Shown here: positions 35,281-48,600 of the stretch, piece by piece
How the letters are laid out: each line of letters begins with the position of its first letter
Numbering within the stretch: the stretch's first letter is position 1
Assembly: GCA_015143295.1 (NCBI GenBank)
Contig: CM026571.1
Location: 8,312,501-8,376,500, forward strand
Length of the DNA: 64,000 nt
Direction of reading: 5' to 3'
From: Tetracentron sinense
Lineage: Eukaryota; Streptophyta; Magnoliopsida; Trochodendrales; Trochodendraceae
Translations under genes and position numbers: made by a program
The notes under the pieces: model-generated
Databases searched by the model: none
The model's input: the letters and a program-made list of their open reading frames with translations, nothing else
Told to the model about the DNA's origin: nothing

Positions 35281-36863
35281 TTGAAAAAAAAAAAAAAACT
35301 GATGAACAGATTTTAATCGCAGCATACAGTACTTTAATTTGACGAACCGATCCTCTGACGACACATATATGATAAACTTATCCGAGGTTTTCATCTTCTT
35401 TCCTCAAGTAAGGTTTACAGTATATATTTATTCTACATTCTATTTTTCTACCCACAAAAGTACTTCCTATATTTCTACAATTTTATAACAAAGTCATTTG
35501 TTAAGCTAATCCCTTAAACCCTAAACCATGAAATTTATCACCAGATACTTCGCATACATGTCGCTCATTGTTAGAAAATTACAGTGGTGCCACAGGTAGA
35601 AAACAATGTGATTTGAGAAAAAGTGCATCTTTTTATTATTAGTTTGTTCACCCCAAGACACTCCCAATAAAATGGGAGAGATGAATAATCAACCCCCTTG
35701 ACTGAATACTTAAGAATTTGGCAAAAACAATATTTAACTGTGCTTATAGAAGTTCCATGGCTTAAAATATAAGTCTTTTAACCCTCTATGGTCATCTACA
35801 GTTAGTCAAAATAGGCTATACCATTATTTAATCACATTATATATACATATAGTGAAGCTTACACAAGAGGGGTTTCTAGTGCCACGTACACATACTTTTT
35901 GAACTGTTATCTTCATAATTAGATGATTAAAAACTTAGAATATAGATTAGTAGATACAAGGGGGACAAATAGAACTTGAAATATGATCAGATGGCTTTTA
36001 TAATAGTTTGCTTCAATGAGAGTGATCAGCAATACTGTGTTCCCATGTGCTATTCTTTTTCATTGTTGAATGCCGAATCGATCCAACAGTGCGACAAACG
36101 GCAAGTCAACCACTAAGCGGGGTAAGTAATGTAGTTGATAGAGCCTATCATTTGAATGCACCAGTAACGTACAGTACTTAATTATCAAGTCCTAAGACGC
36201 AATTAGGATTGTTTTATGTAGTTAGATATGGGCGATTGCACTTGACTATGAAAGTGATCATCGATCATTCGTGCAATTGACGAAATATTATAACCAGCAA
36301 GTGAGCGAAGATGTATTTTCTGATGAAGGTTTGGTAAGGATGCTGTGAAACACCAGTTCTTAGAAGATACGCCAGATTGAGTTCATCTGTAAACGTAAAA
36401 CATAAAGAAAACCAACAAGGCAATCAGCGTTCAATATCTAATGCTGAAATATTGCAATTGTGTACGAAACTATAACAACTCAAATATGAATTGTAGAAAA
36501 AGCGCAATTGGGTAACAGGACCAACGACTAAGTGGGTGCTTGGAAACAAGATAGGCTATCCAATCAAGGGAAATTTATGTGTCTAGAAACAACTCTTGTT
36601 GATTGTCTTACTTTGTGCACAGATAACCAAAGTTGTGTGGCGGCGAGCCACTATATTAATTAATTATTTAATAGGGCATAACCATGGGGGCAAGGCCCTT
36701 ACTTTTGAAAACATATTTTATATGATGTTTTTTAAATATTTAATAGCACATAATCCCAAGGGGACAATTGCCCCCTTTAGAAACGATACCCATATGATAT
36801 GTATGAAACATATGGAGCAAATGGCCTATGAACTTAGTCGTTAAAAACAATGGGGGCTACACC
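35281..36863. other. Intergenic, nothing recognised
   Basis: No coding, RNA or transposon structure could be supported. Confidence 0.4.
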
Positions 36864-37145
36864 CAAGGGTGGAGCCACATGGGCTGAGGAGGGCCTGAAG
36901 CCCTCCCCTTGAAATTTTGAAAAAAAAGGTTTTGTAGTGTTGTTAATAGTGGTGTGGCCTAGGAGAGGGGTGGAGCAGGGGGATGGGGACGGGGAGCTCT
37001 AGGCCCCCTTAAACTTCTGTGAAAAAATATATTATTTACAAATTGACACAAACAGACACGATCACCCATGAACTTCGCCCTCAAAAACAAATCTAGGGCC
37101 CCATTGTTAGCTCCCCCCTACAAGAGAATCCTGGCTCCGCCTCTG
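36864..37145. mobile_element. hAT-like MITE with 8-bp target duplication
   Basis: The left end CAAGGGTGGAGCCACATGGG and the reverse-complemented right end CAGAGGCGGAGCCAGGATTC are inverted repeats. The flanks are GCTACACC (36856-36863) and GCTACCCC (37146-37153), an 8-bp duplication with one change, as hAT elements make. The inside is G-rich and carries GACACAAACAGACACGAT and ATGAACTTCGCCCTCAAAAA. A related copy lies at about 60432-60700. Confidence 0.75.
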
Positions 37146-37153
37146 GCTACCCC

Positions 37154-40100
37154 CTAGAATCATCCCTCATCCTCCTAGGCCCAGAATATTTCATACCTCC
37201 GCCCATATGTGTCCTTGGAAGTTGGCCATGAGAGAAGCATGGATGCAACTTGCAAGTTCCAAGGACAAGGAGAAACTTAATCGCAGAAATGCTTCACTTC
37301 TCCTTGCTTCCAAACAGCGGCCAGACAATACATACTAAAAAAGATGCTGAAAACCTACTCTAGAGAAATTAGCGAACGTTGATGTTGGACTTCAATTAAC
37401 AAATACATGCAGTACTCTTATACCAAGCAAGCTGATGATGCAATCATCCATGGCGTAGGTGGGAAAGAATGCATATGGGTATGGCTTAGAATAACAAAAG
37501 GAAGTTAGCTTTTCATGTAAGTAGATGATGATGATAAAGCCTTATCAAACCATCCTTTATTTTCCTTCACATTCATGAATACCAGAAATTCTCGCGCGTT
37601 TTAGTTGTACTGAACTGCACATGACCCCATATGCAGGCTCCCAACTAACCTTCTCATGCATTGGCCCCACATTCGCATCGTAGCTATGGACTGAATGTAA
37701 CAAGTCCCGGCTGGGTCAGCCAGGCTCCTCCTGCCATGACAACCAAACTTCATTACTCAGTATAATAACTTCAAGTTGATTTTTGTTCTAGGAGATTATA
37801 AGGGCTGAGAGCTGAGAAGGGAAGGACTTTTTTGAAATAATTTTAAAGAAAGAGATTTAACTACAGGAGACAACCGGAGCAACCCCCAAAAAAAAAAGCT
37901 TTGGGCAGTGGTAGTATCGTAATTAGTAATACAAAGAAGGGTACTTTTTAACACAAATGTTTCCGTAAATACTCCTTCCCAGTAAATACTCCTTCCCAAT
38001 GCTTTTTTTTTTAAATTTAGATTGCTCGGTTCTGTTCTACCTTGTTTCCTAGTTAATCTTCTTATAAAAAGAATTTGGGACTTTCACAAAAGTTAGTTGG
38101 GGCAGCTTTCCTAAAAAGCTAACATTTCGACCCTCTTTTTTTTTTTTTTTTTTTTTAATGATTATTGACCGGTGGATAAGTTACTCTCTTAAGTACTAAC
38201 CCAAAGACGTTTTAATTTTTTTTTTTGGTTCATTGGAGGTCACATGGGCCTATGGGCTACAGTCTCCAACTAAACTAATTGGTACTTAGCAAAGACCTTT
38301 TAACTCTTTAAGAACTAAAAGTCAATTTAGAAGTGTATCCAAATATTACCCAAAAACAACAAATTTGAGGTCGACTTGTAATCTTATGAGATCGATTTGA
38401 GTACAAAAAAAATGGTAGCTTCATTATCGATGGCAATGACAATGGAAACAGATGAACAAGCAATAAACAACATAACACTTTGGAGAAGTTAACAAATAGT
38501 AGGGGGTAGAACATCACCTCCTTAAGATACTAGTTAGTTATTAAATCCTAGTTAGAGTTTTGACTTATAAAATTGAATTAGTTGATAAATTAGCGGGTCT
38601 GGGTCCATGTTACAACTGGTTTTCATCACCACCGACCCATGTATGGACATGGACTCCATAAAGGAGGAGAACAGCTGACATTTTGAAACTAAACTAAATA
38701 CTAAGATTATTAAAAAACAAAAACAAAAACAAAAAAACAATATTTGTCAATGGCGGTCAATCAGTAGGTTCCCTGCTTGGATGGGCCCTGTGCCCACAAA
38801 TATCATTCTAGTTGGATGATGCAAATATTTAATGTTTGAATTTTTTTTCGGTGAAGTATTAGTAACACGACACACACCCATTCCTCAATCTCAACTTAAG
38901 CCTTTAACCAAACACCTCTCCGTTTGAACTTCTTTTAAACATTATCAAATAGCACAGTCTTTACTTTCAATGGGCCTGGCCCAAGCGCAAATCAGGCTAT
39001 TACATTTTGTGTAGCTTGTCTTTTAGAACTGTGCGTCAACAGCCCGATACTGACCGAGAATGGGCAGTCTAGCCAATGGGCCAGTTCTGGGCAGAATTTA
39101 GATGCTCTACGTATGTGGGCTCAGTTGGGTATCTTTGAATTAACTGCAAATTCAAACCCAGCTAAATTTTTTGGGCCCAAAAAGTTTGCCTTTGGTTGGC
39201 AATAGTCCAAGTTTGTTAAGCCCATAAAGAACCTAGGTAGGTGCATTGTTAAGCCCATAAAGAAGCAAGGTAGGTCCAGTGGACTTTATATGCACCTGTC
39301 TAAAATAATTGTCTTTAAAATGTGTAACCATGGAGCCAGATTTTCCAAGTTGTTTAGGCCCATGCTAGGCTCAGGCAAAGTTTGGTTGGAGCTTCTAGGT
39401 GCTGGGCCGGATATGGGCTGACTTTAGCCTGGTCCATATGCACCTTGGACCCTGGATTAATATTTTCCGGAATTTTTATATGTATATATATAAACTCGTG
39501 TTATTACAATATGACAGGAGTGCCTTTTTGAAAGTATATGGATATACACCTAACGTTAGTAAAAGTTGATTGACTAATGCTGTTAACATATCACTAGAAA
39601 TGGCTAATATACCCCCTATTAACTGACCAGGGGTGTCAATGGGCCAGGCTTGGGTTGGTATTGTGGTATTTTTAAATATTAGCCTTTCCGTTTACAACAG
39701 ATTTTTGTGGCCCAAATTTGGCAACTGTTAATAGAATACTTTTTGTAAGATAGACTAATACATAAGAGGCTCTTCTACGTCACAAAGCATCATGCTGTCG
39801 AAAACAAAATATCTTTGTGCTCTTAGCAAGCTAGAGCTAGAGCTGGCCTTTTCTTTTGTAGATATTATATAATGACTGGCACATAATCAAGAGGACAATG
39901 ACTGATTATGGCATTAAGTATTGCGTTAGTGTGGCGATTAAGTATGCAATAACCAATTTTTTTAATTAGGCCGTTGATACTTAACCCACGTTTTTTTTTT
40001 GACATCACTATCCATGTATAATTTGGATTAGACAACTCATGATTATCTGTAAATTAGATTTGAGGAAGATTACGGCTATTAATGGACTGGGCTTGGGCTT

Positions 40101-41117
40101 GTATTTTATATTTTTCATGAGTGTTGGCTTGTTTACAAGTGGTTTTGTGGCCCATATTCGGCCCATTAAAAACCTTAAAAGTAGATGTCAAATGTGACAT
40201 ATTCAAACATGGCACATCAATCTAGATCCAGTTTATCATCAGGTCCAATCTTCACAATATGGCATGAAATGAGGTGAATGATTGTATAAATCCAGATCCA
40301 GTGATATCCAATTCGGATCTTGGGTTGGCCAAGGTTCGAGCTGGACCTTATTCGGATTCAACACATGTAAAATCGGATCGGAATCAAATAGATCCTGCTC
40401 ATTTCATGGCCAAAAGTTTTTTCTTTGTTTGACTGGTAACATGTCTTGGTCTAGTTGGTTGATGTAGAACTGAGTACCTACACTGAAGAAAGAATTTCTA
40501 CAAACACGTCACATATGACATAACCACCATCCAACGGGTACGGGCCCCATCTAGGATGTCTCGTGGGCCTAAAACCAACCCATCCGGGTGATCCTAAACA
40601 TCCACTCTTATCTCGCTTTCTATGGTAATTGGAAGAGAAGACCTGAGACCAAAAAAAAAAAAAAAACATCGTCTAAACTATTACAAAAAACCATCACCAA
40701 CTTCAATCAATCCAAGTAAATCAGAAATATAACCCAGAGCTGCATTAAAATAATTAACAAAACAACTCTCTGTTTTCTCTCTTCTGATTAGTAGAACTAG
40801 TAGAAGAATATAGCGAATAATCTCACTGATTCTGGTAATCCAACCAAGGAAGCCATCTAAAGGTTAGCCAGGCATTTTGTGGGACTGTATCCGCCTACAA
40901 ATTCATGAAAGCCGGATCCTGAACTCGATAAAATTTGCACCAAACAGCCAAAAAAACTCTTGAAAAATTCCATTAAATTAGAAAGATGCTCAGGATGAGA
41001 AGAAAACCCATCTCCAAGGCCTTTGGTGCTGCGGGGCATTAGCTGAATACCTAGAGAAGTTGAATGACAGAAATATGCTACAAGAATGGTCATAGAAAGC
41101 GCCTAAGATCGGCCATC
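37154..41117. other. Intergenic; degenerate hAT-like remnants, 3' flank of PIGU
   Basis: No host gene is seen. Around 38960-39470 and 39625-40170 are eroded repeats with CAGGGGTGTCAATGGGCCAG, GGGCTTGGGCTTGT and GGCCCATATTCGGCCCATT phrases, resembling hAT-type MITEs. The rest is AT-rich without identified features. Confidence 0.4.
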
Positions 41118-44100
41118 TCAGGGATGTGTGGTAGATTGCTTTCTCAGCATCCTGTCATGGTTCAGCATGGCACCTACACTCTCAACCACTAACAAAATCT
41201 GCAGAAGAACCGGAAGCATAATTAAGAGAGTAAAGCATGAAGCAAAACAAAGACAACTAATGCGATAGATACATTAACGAATAGAAGCATGCATAAGCAT
41301 TACTTATCATGCTTTTTGGGATTTCATGTCTTACCATGGCTTCCTCACCTAACTAACAGCAGAATTTTAGATGTTGGGGGAGGACTTATTAACTTTTTTC
41401 TACTGAAGCACAAAATTTCTCTTCATATTTGGTAAGGAGACCAAGAGCTCCTCCAATGGGTTATTGCCACAAAAAAAAAAAAGAGAGCTCCTCCAATGGG
41501 TCAAATTTGAACATTTCTTAACTTTTTTAGTTATTTTAAATCAAAGATCACGAGCTCCTCCTCTGATTGTCAAATTTTAATATTTTGAGCTTTTAACTAC
41601 TACTTTTGTCTTCTTTTGAATAGTTCTTTCTTCTTTGTCAGGAATTTGTAACATACTGTCATTTTTTAATACTCAGAGGAAAAAAAAATACTGCCCAGGC
41701 ATTTCATAACAATTAAGTACAGATATGTCACCTGAGAAGTGGTAAAAAAGTGTAAAAAGTACACTTCTGGGACATTTTCATGATAAAAGAAACTAGGTTT
41801 TTTCAAAAGTTGTCGATTTTTTTTTTCTTTAGAAATGTTCCAACAGTTTCTGGAGAGGAAAATATAACTTTGAACGTCTATGGGGTTTAGATAAGATGAC
41901 TCATACCCTTTAATTTCTTCCATTTCTTCTTACTTGGAGGATTCATATCCTTTTTTCCCTTTGACCATTTGGAGGCTTGTTCTTTTATGGAAGGAAAATG
42001 AACATGTTGAACTTCTCATATTTTAGTGCGTCACTCTTAATATTTAGATGCGGACAAATTTTACACTTAGATTGGACGAAATTAATTATACCACAACTTA
42101 AGAGATGGTCAATTCCACTCATTCTATGTAGACAAACCCTTTTTCAGAAGCAATGAGTCGTGTTGGACCGAGAAAGGACAAACCCCATATACAAAAGCTT
42201 TTATACAACTCTTAATGCTAATGAGTCGGGATCCTCATTAGAGCGCATTCGCACATGCGCGCGCGCACACACATACACACACGCACACAAAAGCTTCTAT
42301 ACAACTCTTAATGCATGCACACACGCGTGTGCGCCCAAGTCGATTACTACAGTTGCCACCATGAATTGTACTTGTATACTTACCTTTCTATATTTACTTA
42401 TCCCGGGTGTACTTCATGTACGTATAAGCATTTAAGTTAATGTGCCCAAAATTCTCTCTTTGCACTATCACTTAACCCTAGTTAATAAGACTAATGATGG
42501 AAAATATTTCTTCTCTCATGGTACTTGTTTTTCTTCTTTTTTGAAGAAAGAGATTTTTGCTCTACAACATAGGAGCCCTTGGTCTTTTATTGCATTCAAA
42601 AGAAGACACTTTTTTAAGAATGCATGATCGTTTAATTTTAATTCAAAGGCGAGACAAATCAGTTGTTTTTATCTATCTTAACTGGAAACATTGAAGGAGA
42701 TACAAGGATAACTTATGAAATAGGACATATAATACATGTGTGTGTGTGGAAATATTTAATATCTTAACTAAATAGTTATTTTTTATTGGTAATTTTAACT
42801 AAATAGTGAACTTTGCTTAGACTTTTTGGACAGTTAGCTGCGTTTGTGTTCGTAGAACTAGAACATTTGGCTTAAAATTATCTAGGCTCTCAATCTCGTA
42901 ATCAAGAAAAAGGGAGAAGTTGAAAATATTGAATTTTCCGTTCAAAATTTTAACGATCATTAAATAAGACATACCTGCAAGCAAGCATAAACCATAGCAG
43001 TTGCAAAGTAGAAATTCGCATTGCCAGTTCCCTGAAAATTTCATCAAATAAGTTATGATTCAAAGAAACTTCTTTCACTTATGTGGCTATGTGTGTGTAT
43101 GAGAGAGAGAGAGAGAGAGATACCCTCCATATCCACAGGTTGTGCATCACAGGGCTAAGGAGAAAAACTCCAACATATCCACAGAAGAGGAAGAAAGAGA
43201 ATTGCATGTCTGCATGTTTTATAATTAGGTATCCTAAGATGTTAATCAATGTTGAATCCATCAGAAACAAATGCTATCCTACCAACATACCTGCTAGTTC
43301 ATTAACAAACAAGCCCAACAGACCCAAGTACAGAGCAGAATCTCCAATCTTGTCCATTTTGAACCAGAATAAAAGAAAAAGAATTAGATTCAAATTAATT
43401 ATGAATTAGTAGCAGCTGCTGAATCTTCAAGTTGTCAAGACAAAATATGCATCTTCTGGAATTTATTTTTAAAAAATAGATATAACATAACCTTTGGCAG
43501 AGAAACCGGTAAAAATATATATATTATATGTCAGTGCCAAGTTTGAATGAAGGTAACATAACCTTTGAGTAGTCTTAACTCTTATGCAAGTCTTTGACTA
43601 AATTATTAGACAAGTAAAAGTTGTTAAACATAGAAACACATATCCTCATCCGTTTAAGCAGTATATAAGTCTGTGAACTCGGTTACAATATGCACATCTT
43701 AGTATCTCAAAATTTGACAAGTTAAGGCCCTTCGTCAACTGTGCATTTGATAAACTCTAAACCTTGTGAAACTAGAAATTTTATAAGAAGATGACAGGGA
43801 AAACTTACTGAAGGATAAGATTTGAGCATGGAAGAGATTGTAATATACACGAAAGCAAGAAAGCATGGCCGGTGATTCAGCCGTATGGCCAATGGCAATA
43901 TCATGAATAGAATATTCACATGGAAAACTATCAGAAAGAAATCTCTGAAAAAGTCGAAAACTTCTGCAAAGAAGTACCTGCATATCACATGGATGAGCAT
44001 ACAAGTGAAACAGTTTAAATGTTGGGTTAAATCATTCTTAATAGAACAAAGATTACTTTTTGCTCACCATAAGACACCTATATTTGGGGAAAGATCTTCT

Positions 44101-45636
44101 GCGGTAAGAATAAATCCGTATGTTCTGTCAAAACATAAACAATCAAGACAACATTAAGTTTTGATCTATTGTGTAATAAGTATATATATCAAGCCATCTA
44201 ACACGACTGAACAAATTAGGGGATTATTCAAGATCCACAGAAAATTAAACATCCAATACAGCCCCAAATTTTTTTATAACTGTCAATATTCTTTCCAATT
44301 AACCACAAGATGAAATTAACCTATCCAATCAAGTACAAGTAAAGTCTACTCCATGAACACAAAATATATATATATATATAAGAAGGAATTTCACAGTGTG
44401 TGCAAGCAGAAAATTGAACTTTAGCATACATTAGTACAATATACTGGTGGTCTCATTCAGAAGTCTACAATTTTTGTCGCATTGTTTAGGATTCAATCTT
44501 CATAAACCAGGATGTAATGAATTTAAGTTCAAAACAGTTGGTTGATAAATGAATTTGACCAGTGAAAGCTCCACATCAGGTAGTAGAACTTCAAGACCAT
44601 CAATCATATGTCGTCTTCCAAAAAAAGAAAACGCTAGAGCAATAAGAAGACTGAAGATAACACATACCAAAATCACTCTCCACTTGTTTGAATAATGAGG
44701 TGGTTCATGATTTGATTTTTGTTCAAAAATGGGAAAAGTATGAGGAAATTTTTTTACTAATGACTCAGATATTCATAACTGTAAGCCAGGCATTGCAACC
44801 AACTAACCAAGTATAGATTCCCTATGCCAAGCCTGAAAGACTAAGCAGGCAGCCCACCTCAAATAGTCCAGTCAAGGCTTAGACAATGATGATGATAGAT
44901 TCCCTATGTCAAGAGTAAACTGAATGATCTCCTACAAAATAGATCTGTTGAGAGGGTGCCATCTGATTTTCATTAGGCCATATAAAAATATGTGCTCCAG
45001 AAAATGGACTGACCATATCAGCAATTGGTCACATCCTTTGGATTTTACAACAAAACAGCACTTTCATGTGGTTGATGAAGGGAGATAGTACCACCAAATA
45101 AAAGACTGTTATTGTATTATTCAACAGCACCCTTGTTTAGAGTAGTTTTACTGAATATAGTATTATCCACATTGCAGAATTATTGCTAGTATTGAAGCAA
45201 GAGTAACTACAATGAAGTTGTCTAGGTGGTGTCTTGGGTACATGGTGTCAGAAGCAGAATGAGTTTAGATCAAGAAAAAGTGAAGCTCATTGTTAGGTGG
45301 TTGATCCCTAAGCCACAAATTTGCTACCCCCTGTCATTGCTTCATGAAAAAATTCACTACAGACATTTGCCCTACTGCAGTGAAAGCCCCTATTATCATA
45401 TTTCCTAAAGCAGGGGATCTATTTTTTAATAGTCAAGCAGTGATTCACATCTCTACAAATGCAATTTATCTTACAATTTATCATGTGATGACAAAGCACA
45501 TAGACATAGCTGACTATTAGAATGAGAAAGACGTATCCGAGTATATGCCATTTGTCAATTCTGAAGATTAGTTGGCTATAAGCTCTGGAAGGCCTTGGAT
45601 TGTAGAATATAGCAAGAGACTTCAAAAAGCTATGCA

Positions 45637-45677
<41 letters not shown>

Positions 45678-48600
45678 GTAGATGCTGACATATATTTTAT
45701 TAATACAAATTGAAAAGGATGCAAGTATAAAATTCTTAAGCATGCTGATGCATATTGTAAAAGAGAAACATAGTCAGCTGACTCAGCCACCATGCTGGAT
45801 GTAGTTGCAAGCAATCAAGATATTGGGGGAAAGGTGCACACATCTATACTGTAAATGGGTGCAATTTTGTATTTTGATTTAAGATAGACAAGAGAGAAAT
45901 GTAGCAGAGATTTTTTTAGCAGATATAAGACTACTAATAGTGGTTCTCCCTAAGTGAAGAATTATCATACATAAATGCTCTTGAGTAATAACTAATGCTC
46001 AACTACTCCATAATAAAAATAAATATATATGGTGCTTGATTTCTTGCTAAATATCTATAAACAGCACCACAAAAATGGAGTATCCTAGGACCAACGGCAA
46101 GCCAAACTCAAAATTAAAGTTAATCCAGCAAAGCTTTGGGACGTGCCTACACCAGCACTAACTTTGACAGAACTCACTAGATCTATAATGTCTATCATAG
46201 TGCAGATGAAAAATGCAGAAACATATGGTGCTAGGCTGATCGTACTTTTTAAGCATTTCCCACAGGCCACCATACTGTTGAACAGAAATGCCACATAGAA
46301 CTGACACATAGAATGACCAAATAGATGCCCACAACATGAAATGCATGAACGATCTCCATGAGAAAAGAACTGGGAGCACTGGTTGTCTTGTAACTTCCTT
46401 GCATTGGTAGTGGCTTTCAGTTGAGGAATTATCTCCAGTTGTGCAATTTCTTTGCATGAACAATTTTCTTGGAGGAGCATCTGGGCCATTTCCTAATAAA
46501 AGAATCACCTGGAACACAATTGAACTTAAATTACCAAACACAGAGCATTTCCCACATGTTATAACTAATATTTTTTCGGAAGTGATCTTCACCCCCTATC
46601 TTGTAGGAAAAATCTTCCACCATTCATACAAACACCAAAATAAAATAATGCATACCGGTATAATCAAGACTGCGGGATAAAGAGATAAATGTGTCGCGAT
46701 GACCCATCCCAAAGCTGCTAAGGGAACTAGTCCTGTTGTCCATCAGAAGCACTGCATTAGATCTCAATTCCAAAGAGCTCAATAATCAATGCTTCAAACA
46801 AACTTTTATCCAGTCCAAAGTCGATTATTTCTAGAAGAGTATAAAATTGTGGTGTCTCTGGCTCTCTGCCTTAATACCAGGCATAATGTAGAAAAGAAGT
46901 ATCACCAAAGAATAGTTCCTGAAGGGTCCGTTAGTTTCACAAGAAAAGTGATGTAAGAAAATAAAATAAGATAAAAGAAAAGAAAAGAAGTTTATTTTTT
47001 CTTGTGTGTTCAGTTCATGAGAAAATTTTGCAAGAAAAATGTTATTTTCTTTTCCAGGGTGTGTTTGGTTTACAGGAAATTTAGATGGGAAAGTAAATGG
47101 AAAGAAACTTCTTTTCTAAACTGGCCAAGTTGACTATGCATATTTACATGTTGAAGTAACCAATGATGTGACCTTTGGCAAGGGTAACTTGGGAAACAAA
47201 TTTTTATCAAAATTTGTGCCTTTATTTTCTCTAAAAATAATCATCTTTTGGCTGAGAAACGTTTTGAGGGAAAGTGCAAGAAAACTTACACAATCTAGAA
47301 AGTATTTTCTCAAGAAAACCAAACTTTCTCGCAAACCGAAAGCATGTAAAGTTGAATTTCTCAAGAAAACACACTTTCCATCATTTTCTCTCTGGCCGAA
47401 CACACCTGAAAAGAATTCTGCGATGCCCAATAAAAATAGCATTGCAAAAGCACCTCATCAACATCATCATCTAAGCCTTGTCTAGTGGGTATGCACAAGC
47501 ACCCGAGCTTGTACAATCTCAGACAATAGCATTTTCAAACTTCTTGAAAAATGTAGCAAATTTTGTTAAATTAACCAACATGCATCTGTAACATGATCTG
47601 AACTTTCTCAGTTTCTTGGAATCAACTACATGGAGCATATTCTGCACCATAGTTATTAAACTCGACCGGAACTTTTTTTTTATCGGTAATCAAAATATAT
47701 AAAAATCTAAGAAAGGCTAACAAAGCAACAAATGGAGATTACAAGAAAGTAAACTTAAGAGGAAAACTAAAAAGAAGAGAGAAAGGCAATGAAGCAAGAA
47801 AGAAGAGCCTCCACTTCAGCCCAAGATCTCACCCACATCCTCCCCCTCGCGCCTAATGGAACACCATTCTAAAATGAGAAGGCAGATACGATAACAAATG
47901 CAGAGGGGAGAAGAAGGGGAGTCGTCAAAAACTCTCTTGTTCCTCTCTTTCCACAAAGACCAAGCTATGACACCTGGAAGAACCGACCAAATAGCGTTTC
48001 ACGCCCCATCCGCACAAACCCCAAATCATCAGGATAAGAAGTTTAGAAAAGAGGAAGGAAATACCCACTCAACGCCTACTCGGGAGAGGAAAAAAATCTA
48101 CACTTCAATCACGATAGGGCAGTGCAAGAGCAGATGGTCCACCGATTCTTCCGCAAGGCACATGTAACAACGGTTAGTCATCCTCCACCCTCTATTTTTC
48201 AAATGGTCACAAGTCAGAATCTTATTCAAAGTCGCATTCCAAAGAAAAAAAAAAAACTTTAGATGGGGTACCAGGATTCCAAACCACCCTATGAGGAAAA
48301 TAACTAGGAGAGACTAACTCAAAAGACTGTAATAGAGATTGAACTGAGAGTCGCCCATTGTTGCCTCTAGACCAAACTCTGACATCTTTGCCATGAGTAA
48401 ACACATAAGAAGAAGCTAGGCGCTCTAAAATCCTACCCAAGTCCTTCACTTCTCAATCATTTAGATCACGTCTCAACTTAGGACACCACATCGGGCTCTC
48501 ACTCAACTGAAAATAGTCCCCTACTAAGGCTTCCCTGTCTTGAGCAAGCTGAAAATTTTTGCCAAAATCATCATTAAGATTCACTGACCGGCACCGCATG

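Noticed and set aside
47168-47485. Overlapping plus-strand frames in PIGU intron 6
   Set aside because: They fall in a MITE-like insertion made of GAAA/TTTC-rich sequence and resemble no protein family.
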